Source: Siphonodentalium dalli (Eukaryota; Mollusca; Scaphopoda; Gadilida; Siphonodentaliidae). Taken from it: 64,000 nt of DNA. The first letter of the stretch is position 1, and the number at the start of each line of letters is the position of its first letter. The position numbers and the translations under genes were made by a program. The stretch covers positions 71,941,319-72,005,318 of the forward strand of contig CP136069.1 in the NCBI GenBank assembly GCA_032622095.1. Direction: 5' to 3'. The notes beneath the pieces are model-generated. The model was not told where the DNA came from. It did not search any database and saw nothing but the letters and a program-made list of their open reading frames with translations. Below are positions 20,057-32,286 of this stretch, in pieces.

Positions 20057-21080
20057 GGTTCCTGATGCCTTTTATATTGTTTGAGGGCCGGTACTCACTC
20101 CCCAAAATGTTTGCAACATCAAATTTTGAAGATATGAGGATCACATATCAATGAAATAGCATTCAAATTCACTTATATCGATTTGAAATGATGACGGATA
20201 CATTTTGAACAGAACTTCAATGTTCAACCATCATCCATGCACCAATGCTCATGGAATTCAAGAATCTTGTGCATTTTTTCACTTCATTGAGTTACAGTCT
20301 CACAGAGGCTTGGAACACGCTCCACTGCAGTACAGACAGCCAAATCATGGTGAATGGTTCAAACTGAATTGAATCATAATAGTTTTTTTTTTAATCAAGT
20401 GGATCGCAGGGCTCTATATGGAAATTATTTGTTTGCATTTTTCTTGTTAACACAAAGCTTTTATGATACTGTTCTCACATGCAACACTTTTCAATTTCAC
20501 TTATTAGTCACCTGCAAATTAGGGGATATAGAAAACGAACAGAAGGGAAAAAGTAACTAAAAACAATGTTACTTTGAGACCTTAGATACTTTCCATAAGA
20601 TGAGGCCTAAGCAGAATGAGGTCCCTATATTAAGGCATGGGCCGAACATGTGGGTCGAACATTTATTCATGATATGATGAGATATATAGAACCATATTTG
20701 ACGTTCGAAAGAAAAATAAAAACATATCGGTCCATGAACAACATCATTAAATTATCGACGGACTGAAATTTTTTAGAACTGCCAGATCTAACATCGAACA
20801 TCTTTCTTGACACAATGTTTCTGTATTGTGTATTCGTGTCATAGGGTGCCTTTGTGCAATGCGTTCTCAAATAACTCGACAATCTCGAAAACTAGAGGAT
20901 CAAAGCCGCTCTAAGTACTATGTGGGCAATGCATAGGCCCTGTGACTATAGGCAACAACTTTAAAGCTGCCAGACCACGTCTGTCGGGCCAAAGCCCAGA
21001 TAAAAGCTGTAGGGACTATTCTTTTTCATAAAAATCTATTATGACAAATTAGCAAGCTTATTTAATAACGTGTTCACACT
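20057..21080. other. Mostly unassigned; includes a family-B fragment
   Basis: 20515-20627 matches the internal segment and start of the right arm of family-B MITEs (AACAGAAGGGAAAAAGTAAC ... AAGCAGAATGAGGTCCC), cut off at about 20627. The rest shows no gene or repeat. Confidence 0.4.
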
Positions 21081-21781
21081 CTTGTCAAACCGAGAATACA
21101 CTATAAACCGAGAACAAGCTTAGTTAATTAATCACTACCCTCAGCCGCAGTTTTAAAATTTTCTAGTCCTTCGATAATTTTGTTTGTTTTTAAATACATT
21201 TATTCATTAACTCTTGAATGAATTGGACCCAAAACTCAGGCACAGCCTATTTTATTGGGTCCAAACAGAAAAATACAAAATAGACAAACAAGGACACATG
21301 ACAATTTAATGGTGTATAATCTTGTATCATGGAAATTCCTAATAATCATTAAGTATGAAGTCACTAAATAAAACAAGGTTGTCCTGAAAATACTATTGAT
21401 GGCAATAAGTACAAATTTAGAGTTTAAAATGTTTCATTATTCAATTAAAATTATGATGATATAATAATGATGCGACACAGCCACTTGTATCAATCTGCAA
21501 GTTAAACTAAGGCAGAAAGGATCCAATTTCACTTGCTGATTTAAGAAGAAACACCTCTTTGTATACACAACTTAATGAATTTTGATCACCAATCAGACCC
21601 ATCATGCAGCTAGTTCTTAGTTAATTAACACCTAGGCACGACTCATGCCTCTGTGTTACTGCCAACCGAGAACAAGGCGGCTGCGATGTTTCAGGTTATT
21701 GGTATATCGATACCCATAATATTTACATATATGTCATTTAAAAGGTCAAACATGGTATGATATTCACTTCAAATTGATATA

Positions 21782-22244
21782 TCTCCTATATATTTTGAGA
21801 CTTCCGTAAATATATGTGTGTGTAAATATATTTGTCCTCTATACACTCGAATACGGCTGGACCGATTGGGCTCAAACTTCCCATCTAAGGGTAAAATCCC
21901 ACGGGAATCGTCAGAGCACCCGTTCTCCACTCTCAGTCACAAAAAACGGCACTGCGGGGGTTAATCACGTGATAACTTAATGAGCATTTGTATATGACGC
22001 CTCGCTATAAAAGAGCGTTTGTTTACAATTCAACGCAACATTATCGCTCAAAATTTAGCATCGAAAAAATATAATTTCTTTCATCAACAACATAATTACA
22101 TGTTGGACTCTGTCATTTTAAGAATATGTAAGTATTACACACAGACACACCAAGTCTCAGTTTACGTGTCTCGGAAGCTGTTGCAATTGCTTTTTCGAAC
22201 AAAGCCATGAGACGAACCACGCCAGTGGCGGGCTAACCTGCTAG
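21782..22244 (+). mobile_element. Helitron-type element (3' hairpin + CTAG)
   Basis: It starts TCTCCTATATATTTTGAGAC after an A and ends with the hairpin CGCCAGTGGCG, a short spacer and CTAG, followed by T. A|TC...CTAG|T with a 3' hairpin is the Helitron (rolling-circle transposon) signature. No Rep/helicase ORF: non-autonomous. Confidence 0.75.
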
Positions 22245-22248
22245 TCCA

Positions 22249-23006
22249 TCTCATATATATTTTGAAGACCTCTGTCTGTCTGTTTGTCTGTATGTATGTT
22301 TGTCTGTCATTGATACAAATCTACGATTCTCGACCGATCGGGACGAAACTTGGTACGTGTGTGTAGTTTGACCAGGCGGTGGACGTTGTCGTATTGGCGA
22401 GCCCGTGCGGCGCCCGCTTCGCGCATGCGCAGACGAGATCTCGGAAACGGGTGGAGCTATCGACTTGAAATTTGGTATGTGAATGTATCTTGCCCCGGAT
22501 ACGAATTTTATCGGGTCGTCGAGCCCGTGCGACGCCAGCTTCGCGCATGCACAGACGAGATCTCGGAAACGGGTGGAGCTATCGACTTGAAATTTGCTAT
22601 GTGAATGTATCTTGCCCCGGATACAAATTTTATCGGGTCGCCGAGCCCGCGCGACGCCAGCTTCGCGCATGCGCAGACCAGATCTCGGAAACGGGTAGAG
22701 CTATCGACTTGAAATTTGGTTTTTGAATAGCCCGGACAACGTCGGGCTGGGTAGAGCTATCGACTTGAAATTTGGTTTTTGAATAGCCCGGACAACGCGA
22801 AGACGAGATATCGGAAACGGGTGGAGCTATCGACTTGAAATTTGGTATGTGAATGTATCTTGCCCCGGATACGAATTTTATCGGGTCGCCGAGCCTGTGT
22901 GACGCCAGCTTCGCGCATGCGCAGACCAGATCTCAGAAACGGCTAGAGCTATCGACTTGAAATTTGGTTTTTGAATAGCCCGGACAACGTCGGGCTCATC
23001 AGCTAG
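22249..23006 (+). mobile_element. Helitron-type element with 122-bp internal repeats
   Basis: Starts TCTCATATATATTTTGAAGA and has (GTCT)n-like text, then several 122-bp units (each with GAGATCTCGGAAACGGGTGG and GACTTGAAATTTGGTATGTG). It ends with the hairpin GCCCGGACAACGTCGGGC, a short spacer and CTAG|T. It is the same family as the minus-strand array at 26725-32975. Internal copies of the 3' hairpin at about 22728 and 22785 show rearrangement. Confidence 0.8.
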
Positions 23007-25178
23007 TACTATACATTTTGAGACTTCCGTATATATATACATGTATGTACTTTATAGAATCGAAAACGGCTGGCTCGATTGAGTTCAAACTTCCCATCTA
23101 AGGGTAAAAACCCACGAACACCGTAGTTGTCGCGTTTTGGAGAAGCTCTGAGCACCCTTTATCCACTCACAAATCACCGCAAAGGCACGGCGTGGGTTAA
23201 TCAAGTGATTATTTAATGAGCGTTTGTTTTTGACGCATCGCTATAAAGAGCGTCTGTTTACCATTCAACGTTATTAGCATCTGCAGAGAGATATACGGGA
23301 ACATTGAGTGGTTTCCTATGCGGGGAGATTTATTGGATGCCATAGTACTCTTACAACATCATTGTTATAGTATGTATGACACTTAGGTCAGGGCTTGGGG
23401 GGGGGGGGGGGGGGGGGTAGTTATAGGCATAATGCTTCTCAGAAATCACAATTTCGTATTTACGCAAACGTATACGGGAACAAGTGCTTTCCTATTTTTA
23501 GAACGCAACACATGATACCAAACAAAATTACGTCGCGTTGGTGATGGCGTTCACGACGGGATAAATTGACTGTCCGCTCTTTGCGAGGATGGGGTTCACG
23601 ACGGGATTAACTTTGCGGGGACTATTGACCATCTCGTAAGGGTGGACAACCTCTGTCAGGGGCTGCTCAATGGCCACGGGCAGGTTAAAAAAAAACATAC
23701 CTCTTCTGGGTCTGGGCGTGTATAAACATGAGCGTGTTGTGTTCCTAAGAACGCGGAGCGTGTTGTGTTCCTAAGAACACGGATCGGGTAAGTTTTTCCG
23801 CCCAAGGTGAGCTCAAACTTTGTATAGAAGTGTAAAAACACACGGGGATCGTCGATGTCGCATTGTGTTATGTCTGTCGTTCCTAGGAACGGGGGAATTT
23901 TTCATCGGGTCAGTCTTAACCTTCATACGGGTACCCACAAATTATATATTGTGACCCCGACATGACCTTGACCTTGAAAATGATCAATTCAAGGTCAAAT
24001 CGGGTAAAATATTGAAAAACCCAATATTAACTCATTGAAAAACACAAACAAAACATAAAACATTGTCATGTTTCTGACCAAGCACGCAATTTGAGACTTC
24101 TGTATATATTTGTCCTCTATAGACTCGAAAACGGCTGGCTCAATTGAGCTCAAACTTCCCATCTAAGGGTAAAAACCCACGGGAATGGTCGTCGCGGCGT
24201 TTTGGAGAAGCTCCGACCACCTGTTCTTCACTCGCAGTAAAAAAAAAAGGCACTTCGAGGTTAATCGCGTTGACAGTTAAAGAGCATTCCTATCCGCAGT
24301 GTCGTTGATAAAGAGCGTATGTGTGTAATGCGATTCTTACGTCTGGGTCTGGGCGTGTTCGTGTAAGACTGTATCCAGACATGAGCGTGTTGTGTGATGA
24401 CATTCCCAACACCTAGCAGGGACAAATATCTATTAGCCAGCATCAAGGCGAGTCTTGTGACGTATTAATTCAAATGCTTTCGATCAAACAATATTCTCTG
24501 TCGCACTCATATTTCGTCATATCTACGAATCCACTGCAATCGACCTATTTTTAGAACGCAACACATTGTACCAAACTTACGTCGCATTGGTGATGGGGTG
24601 CACGGCGGGATTAATTTAAATATGTCATGTTGGCAACAATATCTAGCCAAGAATTCCTCAGACCTACAGACGAATGCGACCAGCAAATTTCAAAATTGGT
24701 CACTTGGCCTCCCCATGAATATCTTCTGGGAAATTCCAGGGAATGCATGCCCATTATCGGGCCATTGTGTGTGTCGCGGTCGCGCAATTTTAACACTTTC
24801 GAGGTAAATACACGTGGTTGTGAATTACGTCACGCCACGTGGATCCAGGCGGAAGTTAACCTGACCCTTCTGATGCCGCGTACGTTAGTGATACCGGAGT
24901 TATAGCGTGCGCGTTATGTTTTTTGACTGACCTCAGTGCCCGATCCGCCGAATGTGAACATGTTATCAACTGTTACGGCAGTCCGTGGCCAACAGCACTC
25001 AATTGCTGTGTCGAATATTGAAGCCTACTGATCAATTCAAGGTCAAATCGGGTAAAACTGGCGGATTTCGACGAAATTTTACACCTAGGTGCAGCATACA
25101 TGTCTCGGAGGCTGTTGCAATTGCTTTTTCGAATAAAGCCATGAGACGAACCACGCCAGTGGCGGGCTAACCTGCTAG
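23007..25178 (+). mobile_element. Helitron-type sequence, two nested or truncated copies
   Basis: Starts similar to the 21782 copy (TTTTGAGACTTCCGTATATA at 23014; TTTGAGACTTCTGTATATAT at 24090), with one shared 3' end at 25178 (hairpin CGCCAGTGGCG, spacer, CTAG). The interior includes duplicated AAGCTC(T/C)GA(C/G)CACC and GGGATT(A)AA text and AAGGTCAA motifs (23965-24000, 25034). Confidence 0.6.
23397..23417 (+). repeat. G homopolymer, 21 bases
   Basis: An uninterrupted run of 21 G inside Helitron-derived sequence. It has G-quadruplex potential and its length may be unreliable in the assembly. Confidence 0.95.
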
Positions 25179-26437
25179 TACACTATAATTGAACATTATT
25201 ATGACTTAACTATTAATTTTAGACTTGTTCTCGGTTGTCCTCGGTTGTTCTCGGTAAATAGTATCTCCGCACCTGAGTGCCATGGATGTTAATGTAAGTA
25301 CATGTGCATGTGGACTAATTACTTCAAAAATATATAATATCACTCAATTATCACTGTTTAGAAGGCCTGTGGTTTATACGATGAAAATCATGTTTAGAAT
25401 ATCACGTTCTACTGTGAAGTAGATTATTGAGGAACAAGTATTAACAATAAAGGAAAATATATTCCATTCTTGTTTATTCATTGTTATAAATTTTGCTGTC
25501 AGAACATAAAAAAGTTCCCAGGTTTTTGTACAGTGCAATTGGTGTAATATGGTCTAATGTACGGTCATATCTAGTGTAGAGATTCATGACATGATCTAGT
25601 ATTTTTTGTGGTTCGATAATCTTTTAAGGTGAACTCAGTAAACGTGCATATATGCACGCTTGATTAATTAGTAGTAACCGTATAGGAAACGCTCCGAACA
25701 TACCACTAAATATGCACAATGACATCAGTTTGTTTGATCTAAATTATTTATCCAGCCCCAAAACAATAGTCATTTGGCAAATTATGTCATTCCTTTTTGA
25801 AGTGCCTATCATCTACTGAAGGTGGATCCTACCACAGGCCAGAAATTGTGTCCCATTGAGCCATTGTGCCCCACCCGTGTAACTCACTGAAAGTCAAGCA
25901 TACATAAACGTCTATAAATAAATCAGATGTGGCTATGTGAAATATGCAATAAATCCCCGTTTTCCACATCACAAAAATGTATTCAGTATTATATGTAAAT
26001 TTATCCAATAAAGATATTTTCCCCTAAATATGCAAAAATTAAGTTAATTTTGCCTTGAAAATTGGTCGCTGGGCCAGATTCAACCTTCACCTGATGATAG
26101 CATTTTGAACAAATATAGTAACATGTGTTATATGGCTAATATCTCTGGACTGGCGCCATTGATATTGGTCTGGAAATTAGAGAAATGTTAGAGGCAATGT
26201 CTCACTCTGACCCATGTCTAACTGTGGCCCACATTCCCCTATATCTGGTGCGGCAACATATTCTCGTGCAAATAGGTTTATACTGTACCTAAATATTCAC
26301 ATAGGTTCATATTTTTTATTCATTTAAATTTGTTTAAATCAAAATTTAGAAAAACTAACGCCATTATACACTCTGCCAGGGCACCCTGAGTCACCACACC
26401 AAATTTCGTTGAAATCCAGGCACCAAAATTAACAAAG
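25179..26437. other. Unassigned AT-rich DNA
   Basis: Beyond the ACCGAGAA-type end at 25222-25256, no exon, palindrome or repeat was recognised. Confidence 0.35.
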
Positions 26438-26546
26438 ATGTGTTGGTCTCAACTTTACTCCAGTCTTATATGTATATATAAACAGTCCCATGAAACATTT
26501 ATACATTTATTGATGGACGTGTCGTGGGATGTTCATACAGGATCGG

Positions 26547-26655
26547 GTTCATTATTCCGAAGGTTCCATATTCCGCAGGTTCATTATTCCGAAGGTTCGC
26601 CATTCCAAATGTTCATTATTCAGAAGATTCGCTATTCTGAAGGTTTTCTATTCTG
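26547..26655. repeat. Short tandem array, unit about 15-16 bp (ATTCCGAAGGTTC)
   Basis: About seven imperfect units of TTATTCCGAAGGTTC / CTATTCTGAAGGTT. A reverse-complement array lies at about 33083-33165, so the two face each other across the Helitron array. Confidence 0.8.
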
Positions 26656-26724
26656 GGCGTATTTAACCAGAAATGAATTAAAACTTGCAGCTCCACCCCA
26701 CCCCCCCCCCCCATTATTATAATA

Positions 26725-27413
26725 CTAGCCGATGAGTCCGACGTTGTCCGGGCTATTAAAAACCAAATTTCAAGTCGATAGCTCTACCCAGCCCGACGTT
26801 GTCCGGGCTATTCAAAAACCAAATTTCAAGTCGATAGCTCTACCCGTTTCCGAGATCTGGTCTGCGCACGCGCGAAGATGGCGTCGCACGGGATCGGCGA
26901 CCCGATAAAATTCGTATCCGGAGCAAGATACATTCACATACCAAATTTCAAGTCGATAGCTCCACCCGTTTCTGAGATCTCGTCTGCGCATGCGCGAAGC
27001 TGGTGTCGCACGGGCTTGGCGACCCGATAAAATTCGTATCCGGGGCAAGATACATTCACATACCAAATTTCCAGTTGATAGCTCCACCCGTTTCCGAGAT
27101 CTCGTCTGCGCATGCGCGAAGCTGGCGTCGCACGGGCTCGGCGACCCGATAAAATTCGTATCCGGGGCAAGATACATTCACATAGCAAATTTCAAGTCGA
27201 TAGCTCCACCCGTTTCCGAGATCTCGTCTGCGCATGCGGAAGCGGGCGCCGCACGGGCTCGCCAATACGACAACGATGACCGCCTGGTCAAACTACACAC
27301 ACGTACCAAGTTTCGTCCGATCGGTCGAGAATCGTAGATTTGTATCAATGACATACAGACAGACAGACATACAGACAGACAGACAAACAGAGGTCTTCAA
27401 AATATATATGAGA
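26725..27413 (-). mobile_element. Helitron 1 of the minus-strand head-to-tail array
   Basis: Reading on the minus strand it starts TCTCATATATATTTTGAAGA (ending at plus 27413) and finishes with a hairpin of the GCCCGGACAACGTCGG(A/G) type and CTAG|T at 26725. Inside are about four 122-bp units. The next element's CTAG begins at 27414 with no spacer. Confidence 0.82.
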
Positions 27414-30400
27414 CTAGCTGGTGGACCCGACTTCGTCCGGGCTGTTCGTCCGGGCTGTTTCCCCTCTGCTTTTCGGCGATTTGACCTTGAATTGTCCATT
27501 TTGAAGGTCAAGGTCAGGTGGGGTCACGATTTGACCCGGACAAAACACTGCCCGGACAAAAGTACCCGACAAAAGTACCCGTCGAAATCCATCCGGTTTT
27601 ACCCGATTTGACCTCGAATTGATCATTTTGAAGGTCAAGGTCAGGTCGGGGTCACGACTCGACCCGTCCAAAACACTCAGTGGACAAAAGTAACCCCACG
27701 TATCAAATTTCGTCGAAATCCCATCAAAATTCGCGATTTGACCTTGAATTGACCCGATTTCAAGGTCACGTCGCACGGGCAAACGAATAGGCTTACGACA
27801 CTCCCCATGCAAAAGTATCCCCAGACACTAATTTTCATCGAAATCCCGCGATACTCGGGCGTTTGACCTTGACATGACCCGATTTCAAGGTCAAGGTCAC
27901 GTTGCACTGGCAAATTAACAGGCCCATGCCACTCCACGGCCGAAAGTACTCCCACATACCAAGTTTCATCGAAATCGGTTCGGCGATTTTCGAGTCCATC
28001 GCGAACAGACAGACAGATTTCCCTAAATATACAGCACTGCTCAAATTAAGCGACCTGTTTTAACGAGGTGTACATGCGTTAATACCGCGGTGCAATACCG
28101 CGACATACCGCCGATTTGCGGTTGCACTACCACGCGCGTACCGCGGTACCACCGCGACGTTCACGGTACCACCGCACAACCAGCGGTAACGAATGTTGGT
28201 AGCGCGGTGGCACGCGGTAATGCACCGCACAAACGCGGTGACATTACCGCTACGCGGTAGCATTTTTGTAACGAGGTTAATGACGGGATTCGATGGCTGA
28301 CCGTCAATCTTCCAAAGTAGGACGGCCGTTCTCACGATCTCCGTCCATGTTTGTGTACCGTGAAGTGTATTATTAAAATATTGAAATAGATGAAAGCCGA
28401 GTATCGGGAAATATGCCCATTATAACGGGCTTCCAGATTAAGTAAAGGTAAGTATAAGTTACTTTGAGAAAGTCATTTTTCAATTAATGTGAATATTAAA
28501 ATATTACAATAACATTTCTAGTCTCGTTTTATTGCCTAAAATTCCCATAAATGACACTATTTGTAATCAGTGTTGGTTATCGGGAAGGGAACAAATGATT
28601 TCGGCCATTTTAGACAGCTCGATAAATCGCGTATCTACAGTTTATATCAATGTTCAGATGTACGTGATCCCTAAATTGAATGATAACGACCACTATTTAA
28701 ATAGTCCCCAGAATAAATATCGTTATTAACTTTATTGACATTCATTAACTGCAAATCACAAACACCATTTGTTCGTATAACGGGAATTATTGTCTTAGTA
28801 ATAAAAGACACAACGTGGAACTCCCGTATATCCAGGAAAAAAAAACACATTCTGGCAAAAGCACGTGTCACTGATTACGTCATACTGCATCTTGCAGACT
28901 TTGTTAATATAGGTCACGGGGCACTTAAATTAAGATGTCGTCAATCTCGTCATGTCTTTTTATAACTGGCCTCAATGGGTGAAATAAATATTTGTGTTTT
29001 GTTGATGTGATATTATATAATAAAACTACACACTTGACGCACGCGCGAATGGCTGTTTTGTGTTTTGGACACTTGTATTTCCATTACTTCAATGCGTCCG
29101 TGTGGCTTACATAATGCTCGCAGAAGGTAGTTCAGATATTTATCGATCTATTTTGGTGTGCCAATAATATTATGTGCGAACCGCCACGTGGCTTTAAACA
29201 GACAAGTCTCATTCGATCTTTAAAATGTTGTGCACGTAATATCTATTTATAAATATTTGTCGCACAAAAGTGAGACAAACGCTCTTTATTGCTACCGTAT
29301 CTGGAATAAACTAACAAGGACTAAAACACACCGAATTCGATCACTTGAAATAATAATGTTACAATGTTAACCTCTGTATATAACCAAAGAAACATATTTT
29401 ATCTTTCCAACACCAGGCATGCATGTTTTTTTCCGAATAACAATTAGATAGGAATACCGGTATGTGATATAATTTATACTGCGACCCACCGAGAACTACA
29501 AGTGCACGCCCTCGCCAAAAGTTGCAATTTCACATCAAACGATGCCGCCCGACACGCACTCGTGAGCACAATGAATGTTCACGTAACAAAATCAAAGACT
29601 GATTTGACAACGTTGTGTCTTTCAATGTTTGGTGTTTTGCGTGTCTTTTGTCGCGCACATTGGTGATGATAACAACTTTACTTTGCTGAATGACATGTGC
29701 CACGCTTTCTTAGTTATACATTTTATTCACACTGACAAGAAATCTTCAGGAGCAAATGTTTGTAAATTGCTTTACTATTTCACGAATGCGTAAATCATAC
29801 GTCTTGGCGATAATATGCTATTTACGCGCCGATTATGTTTGGCATATGAACACAACTATAGATTTGAACGAATATGAATATTTCTGCAACGATCGCCGCC
29901 CTGGCCTCCAAGACTAAACACGGACTCAGTGTTACTAATGCACCGTCCCCGCTGGTTTCGACCAAATTCAGATAAATGGAGGATTTACTTTTCCCATTTC
30001 TATAAGAAATTTAGATTTCGGAAACACAAACAAAAAACAAAAAATTCCGCATGAGTGGAAACCGATATAGGAATCGGGTGCGTAAATCATTTGACGATAT
30101 GTAAGATAGATGCTAACAACAAAACTATTACTCCACGGTGTTTTGCGTAATCCAGTCGCCGTAAGCAATTATAGCTGAGTTCAAAAACCGCCGACGTGAT
30201 TAAACGTGATGTACGTGTACATTTGTAATATGTTACATGTAAACCAGACATGTTCATATGTAATCCGATTGCATTATTATTCATTTATATTCATTACGTA
30301 TACATAATTACGTGCAGCTTACGGGTATTCATTCAATACAACAGTTATTCATAATCATTTACCTACCGTGTGACGCCTTGTTTCAGTCGTGTTCTCTCCG

Positions 30401-30654
30401 CGGTGGAGGGCCGTTAGCGGTAATTTGAACGCGGTTACGAAAAAAATACCGCGGTGTACGGCGGTAACGAACGCCAATAACGCGGTGACCTGCGGTAACC
30501 AACGGTAAAAATACCGTACCAGTACCGCGGGTCAACCGCCCTCCGTCGCGGTACAGAATGATAACCGCGGTATTTTGGTGGTAACACCGCGGTAAGTACC
30601 GGCCCATAACCTCGTTAAACAGGTCGCTTACTGAGAGCATAGCTGTATAATAGA
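27414..30654 (-). mobile_element. Helitron 2 of the array (different family), split by a TIR element
   Basis: The 3' end on the minus strand is hairpin CCCGGACGAAGTCGGG, spacer and CTAG at 27414. The body has repeated TTGACCTTGAATTGA / AAGGTCAAGGTCA blocks (units near 27480, 27608, 27738, 27865) and ends in (CAGA)n and TTTCCCTAAATATACAGC. The element at 28049-30628 interrupts it; its last bases (CTGAGAGCATAGCTGTATAA through TAGA) resume at 30631-30654, directly against the next CTAG. Confidence 0.7.
28049..30628. mobile_element. 2.6-kb DNA element with ACCGCGGT-rich ends, TA TSD
   Basis: TIR AGCGACCTGTTT(T)AACGAGGT at both ends, flanked by TA at 28047-28048 and 30629-30630. Each end holds a 200-270-bp block (28070-28270 and 30400-30605) crowded with TACCGCGGT/ACCGCGGTAA-like words on both strands, a likely clustered protein-binding array. 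The 2-kb AT-rich interior has no ORF I can assign. Superfamily unknown. It is inserted inside a Helitron. Confidence 0.75.
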
Positions 30655-31156
30655 CTAGCCGATGAGCCCGACGTTGTCCGGGCTATTCAAAAACCAAATT
30701 TCAAGTTTATAGCTCTACCCGTTTCCGAGATCTGGTCTGCGCATGCGCGAAGCTGGCGTCGCACGGGCTCGGCGACCCGATAAAATTCGTATCCGGGGCA
30801 AGATACATTCACATACCAAATTTCAAGTCGATAGCACCACCCGTTTCCGAGATCTGGTCTGTGCATGCGCGAAGCTGGCGTCGCACGGGCTCGGCGACCC
30901 GATAAAATTCGTATCCGGGGCAAGATACATTCACATAGCAAATTTCAAGTCGATAGCTCCACCCGTTTTCGAGATCTCGTCTGCGCATGCGCGAAGCGGG
31001 CGCCGCACGGGCCCGCCAATACGACGTTGACGACCACCTGGTCAAACTACACACACGTACCAAGTTTCGTCCCGATCGGTCAACCCGTTTTCGATTGTAT
31101 AAATGACATACAGACATACAGACATACAGACAGAGGTCTTCAAAATATATATGAGA
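30655..31156 (-). mobile_element. Helitron 3 of the array
   Basis: 3' CTAG at 30655-30658 (minus strand) preceded by hairpin GCCCGGACAACGTCGGGC; 5' TC at 31155-31156. Contains two to three 122-bp units; equivalent positions fall at 30743 and 30865. It abuts the next element. Confidence 0.85.
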
Positions 31157-31906
31157 CTAGCCGATGAGCCCGACGTTGTCCGGGCTATTCAAAAACCAAA
31201 TTTCAAGTCGATAGCTCTACCCGTTTCCGAGATCTGGTCTGCGCATGCGCGAAGCTGGCGTCGCACGGGCTCGGCGACCCAATAAAATTAGTATCCGGGG
31301 CAAGATACATTCACATAGCAAATTTCAAGTCGATAGCTCCGCCCGTTTCCGAGATCTGGTCTGCGCATGCGCGAAGCTGGCGTCGCACGGGCTCGGCGAC
31401 CCGATAAAATTCGTATCCGGGCCAAGATACATTCACATACCAAATTTCAAGTCGATAGCTCCACCCGTTTCCGAGATCTCATCTGCGCATGCGCGAAGCT
31501 GGCGTCGCACGGGCTCGGCTACCCGATAAAATTCGTATCCGGGGCAAGATACATTCACATACCAAATTTCAAGTCGATAGCTCCACCCGTTTCCAAGATC
31601 TCGTCTGCGCATGCGCGAAGCTGGCGTCGCACGGGCTCGGCGACCCGATAAAATTCGTATCCGGGGCAAGATACATTCACAAAGCAAATTTCAAGTCGAT
31701 AGCTCCACCCGTTTCCGAGATCTCGTCTGCGCATGTGCGAAGCGGGCGCCGCACGGGCTCGCCAATACGACGTTGACGACCGCCTGGTAAAACTACACAC
31801 ACGTACCAAGTTTCGTCCCGATCGGTCGAGAATCGTAGATTTGTATAAATGACATACATACAGACATACAGACAGACAGACAGAGGTCTTCAAAATATAT
31901 ATGATA
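31157..31906 (-). mobile_element. Helitron 4 of the array
   Basis: CTAG at 31157-31160. Four to five 122-bp units (equivalent positions 31245, 31367, 31489, 31611) then the 5' portion with (CAGA)n and GAGGTCTTCAAAATATATAT. The 5' boundary reads ATGATA rather than ATGAGA before the next CTAG. Confidence 0.85.
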
Positions 31907-32286
31907 CTAGCCGATGAGCCCGACATTGTCCGGCTATTCAAAAACCAAATTTCAAGTCGATAGCTCTACCGTTTCCGAGATCTGGTCTGCGCATGCGCGA
32001 AGCTGGCGTCGCACGGGCTCGGCGACCCAATAAAATTAGTATCCGGGGCAAGATACATTCACATAGCAAATTTCAAGTCGATAGCTCCGCCCGTTTCCGA
32101 GATCTGGTCTGCGCATGCGCGAAGCGGGCGCCGCACGGGCTCGCCAATACGACGTTGACGACTGCCTGGTCAAACTACACGTACACGTACCAAGTTTCGT
32201 CCCGATCGGTCGAGAATCGTAGATTTGTATAAATGACATACATACAGACAGACAGACAGACAGAGGTCTTCAAAATATATAGGAGA
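31907..32286 (-). mobile_element. Helitron 5 of the array, shortest copy
   Basis: CTAG at 31907-31910 (hairpin slightly decayed, CCGACATTGTCCGG), about 1.5 repeat units, then the usual 5' end at 32286. Confidence 0.82.

Larger units (their letters stand above)
21089..25255. mobile_element. Possible outer element with ACCGAGAACAAG ends hosting a Helitron cluster
   Basis: ACCGAGAATAC...AACCGAGAACAAG at 21089-21119 is mirrored by CTTGTTCTCGGTTG...TTGTTCTCGGT at 25222-25256; another ACCGAGAACAAG lies at 21665. The Helitrons at 21782-25178 would be nested within it. The ends are short and repeated, so the boundary call is tentative. Confidence 0.35.

Noticed and set aside
23656-23841. Minus-strand 61-codon frame in Helitron sequence as a small secreted peptide
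   Set aside because: It overlaps repeated Helitron text (a duplicated GTGTTGTGTTCCTAAGAAC segment) and has no splice or conservation support.
28060-28335. 91-codon open frame with R/C-rich sequence as a gene
   Set aside because: It is a translation of the ACCGCGGT subterminal repeats; the similar frame at 30383-30640 has the same origin.
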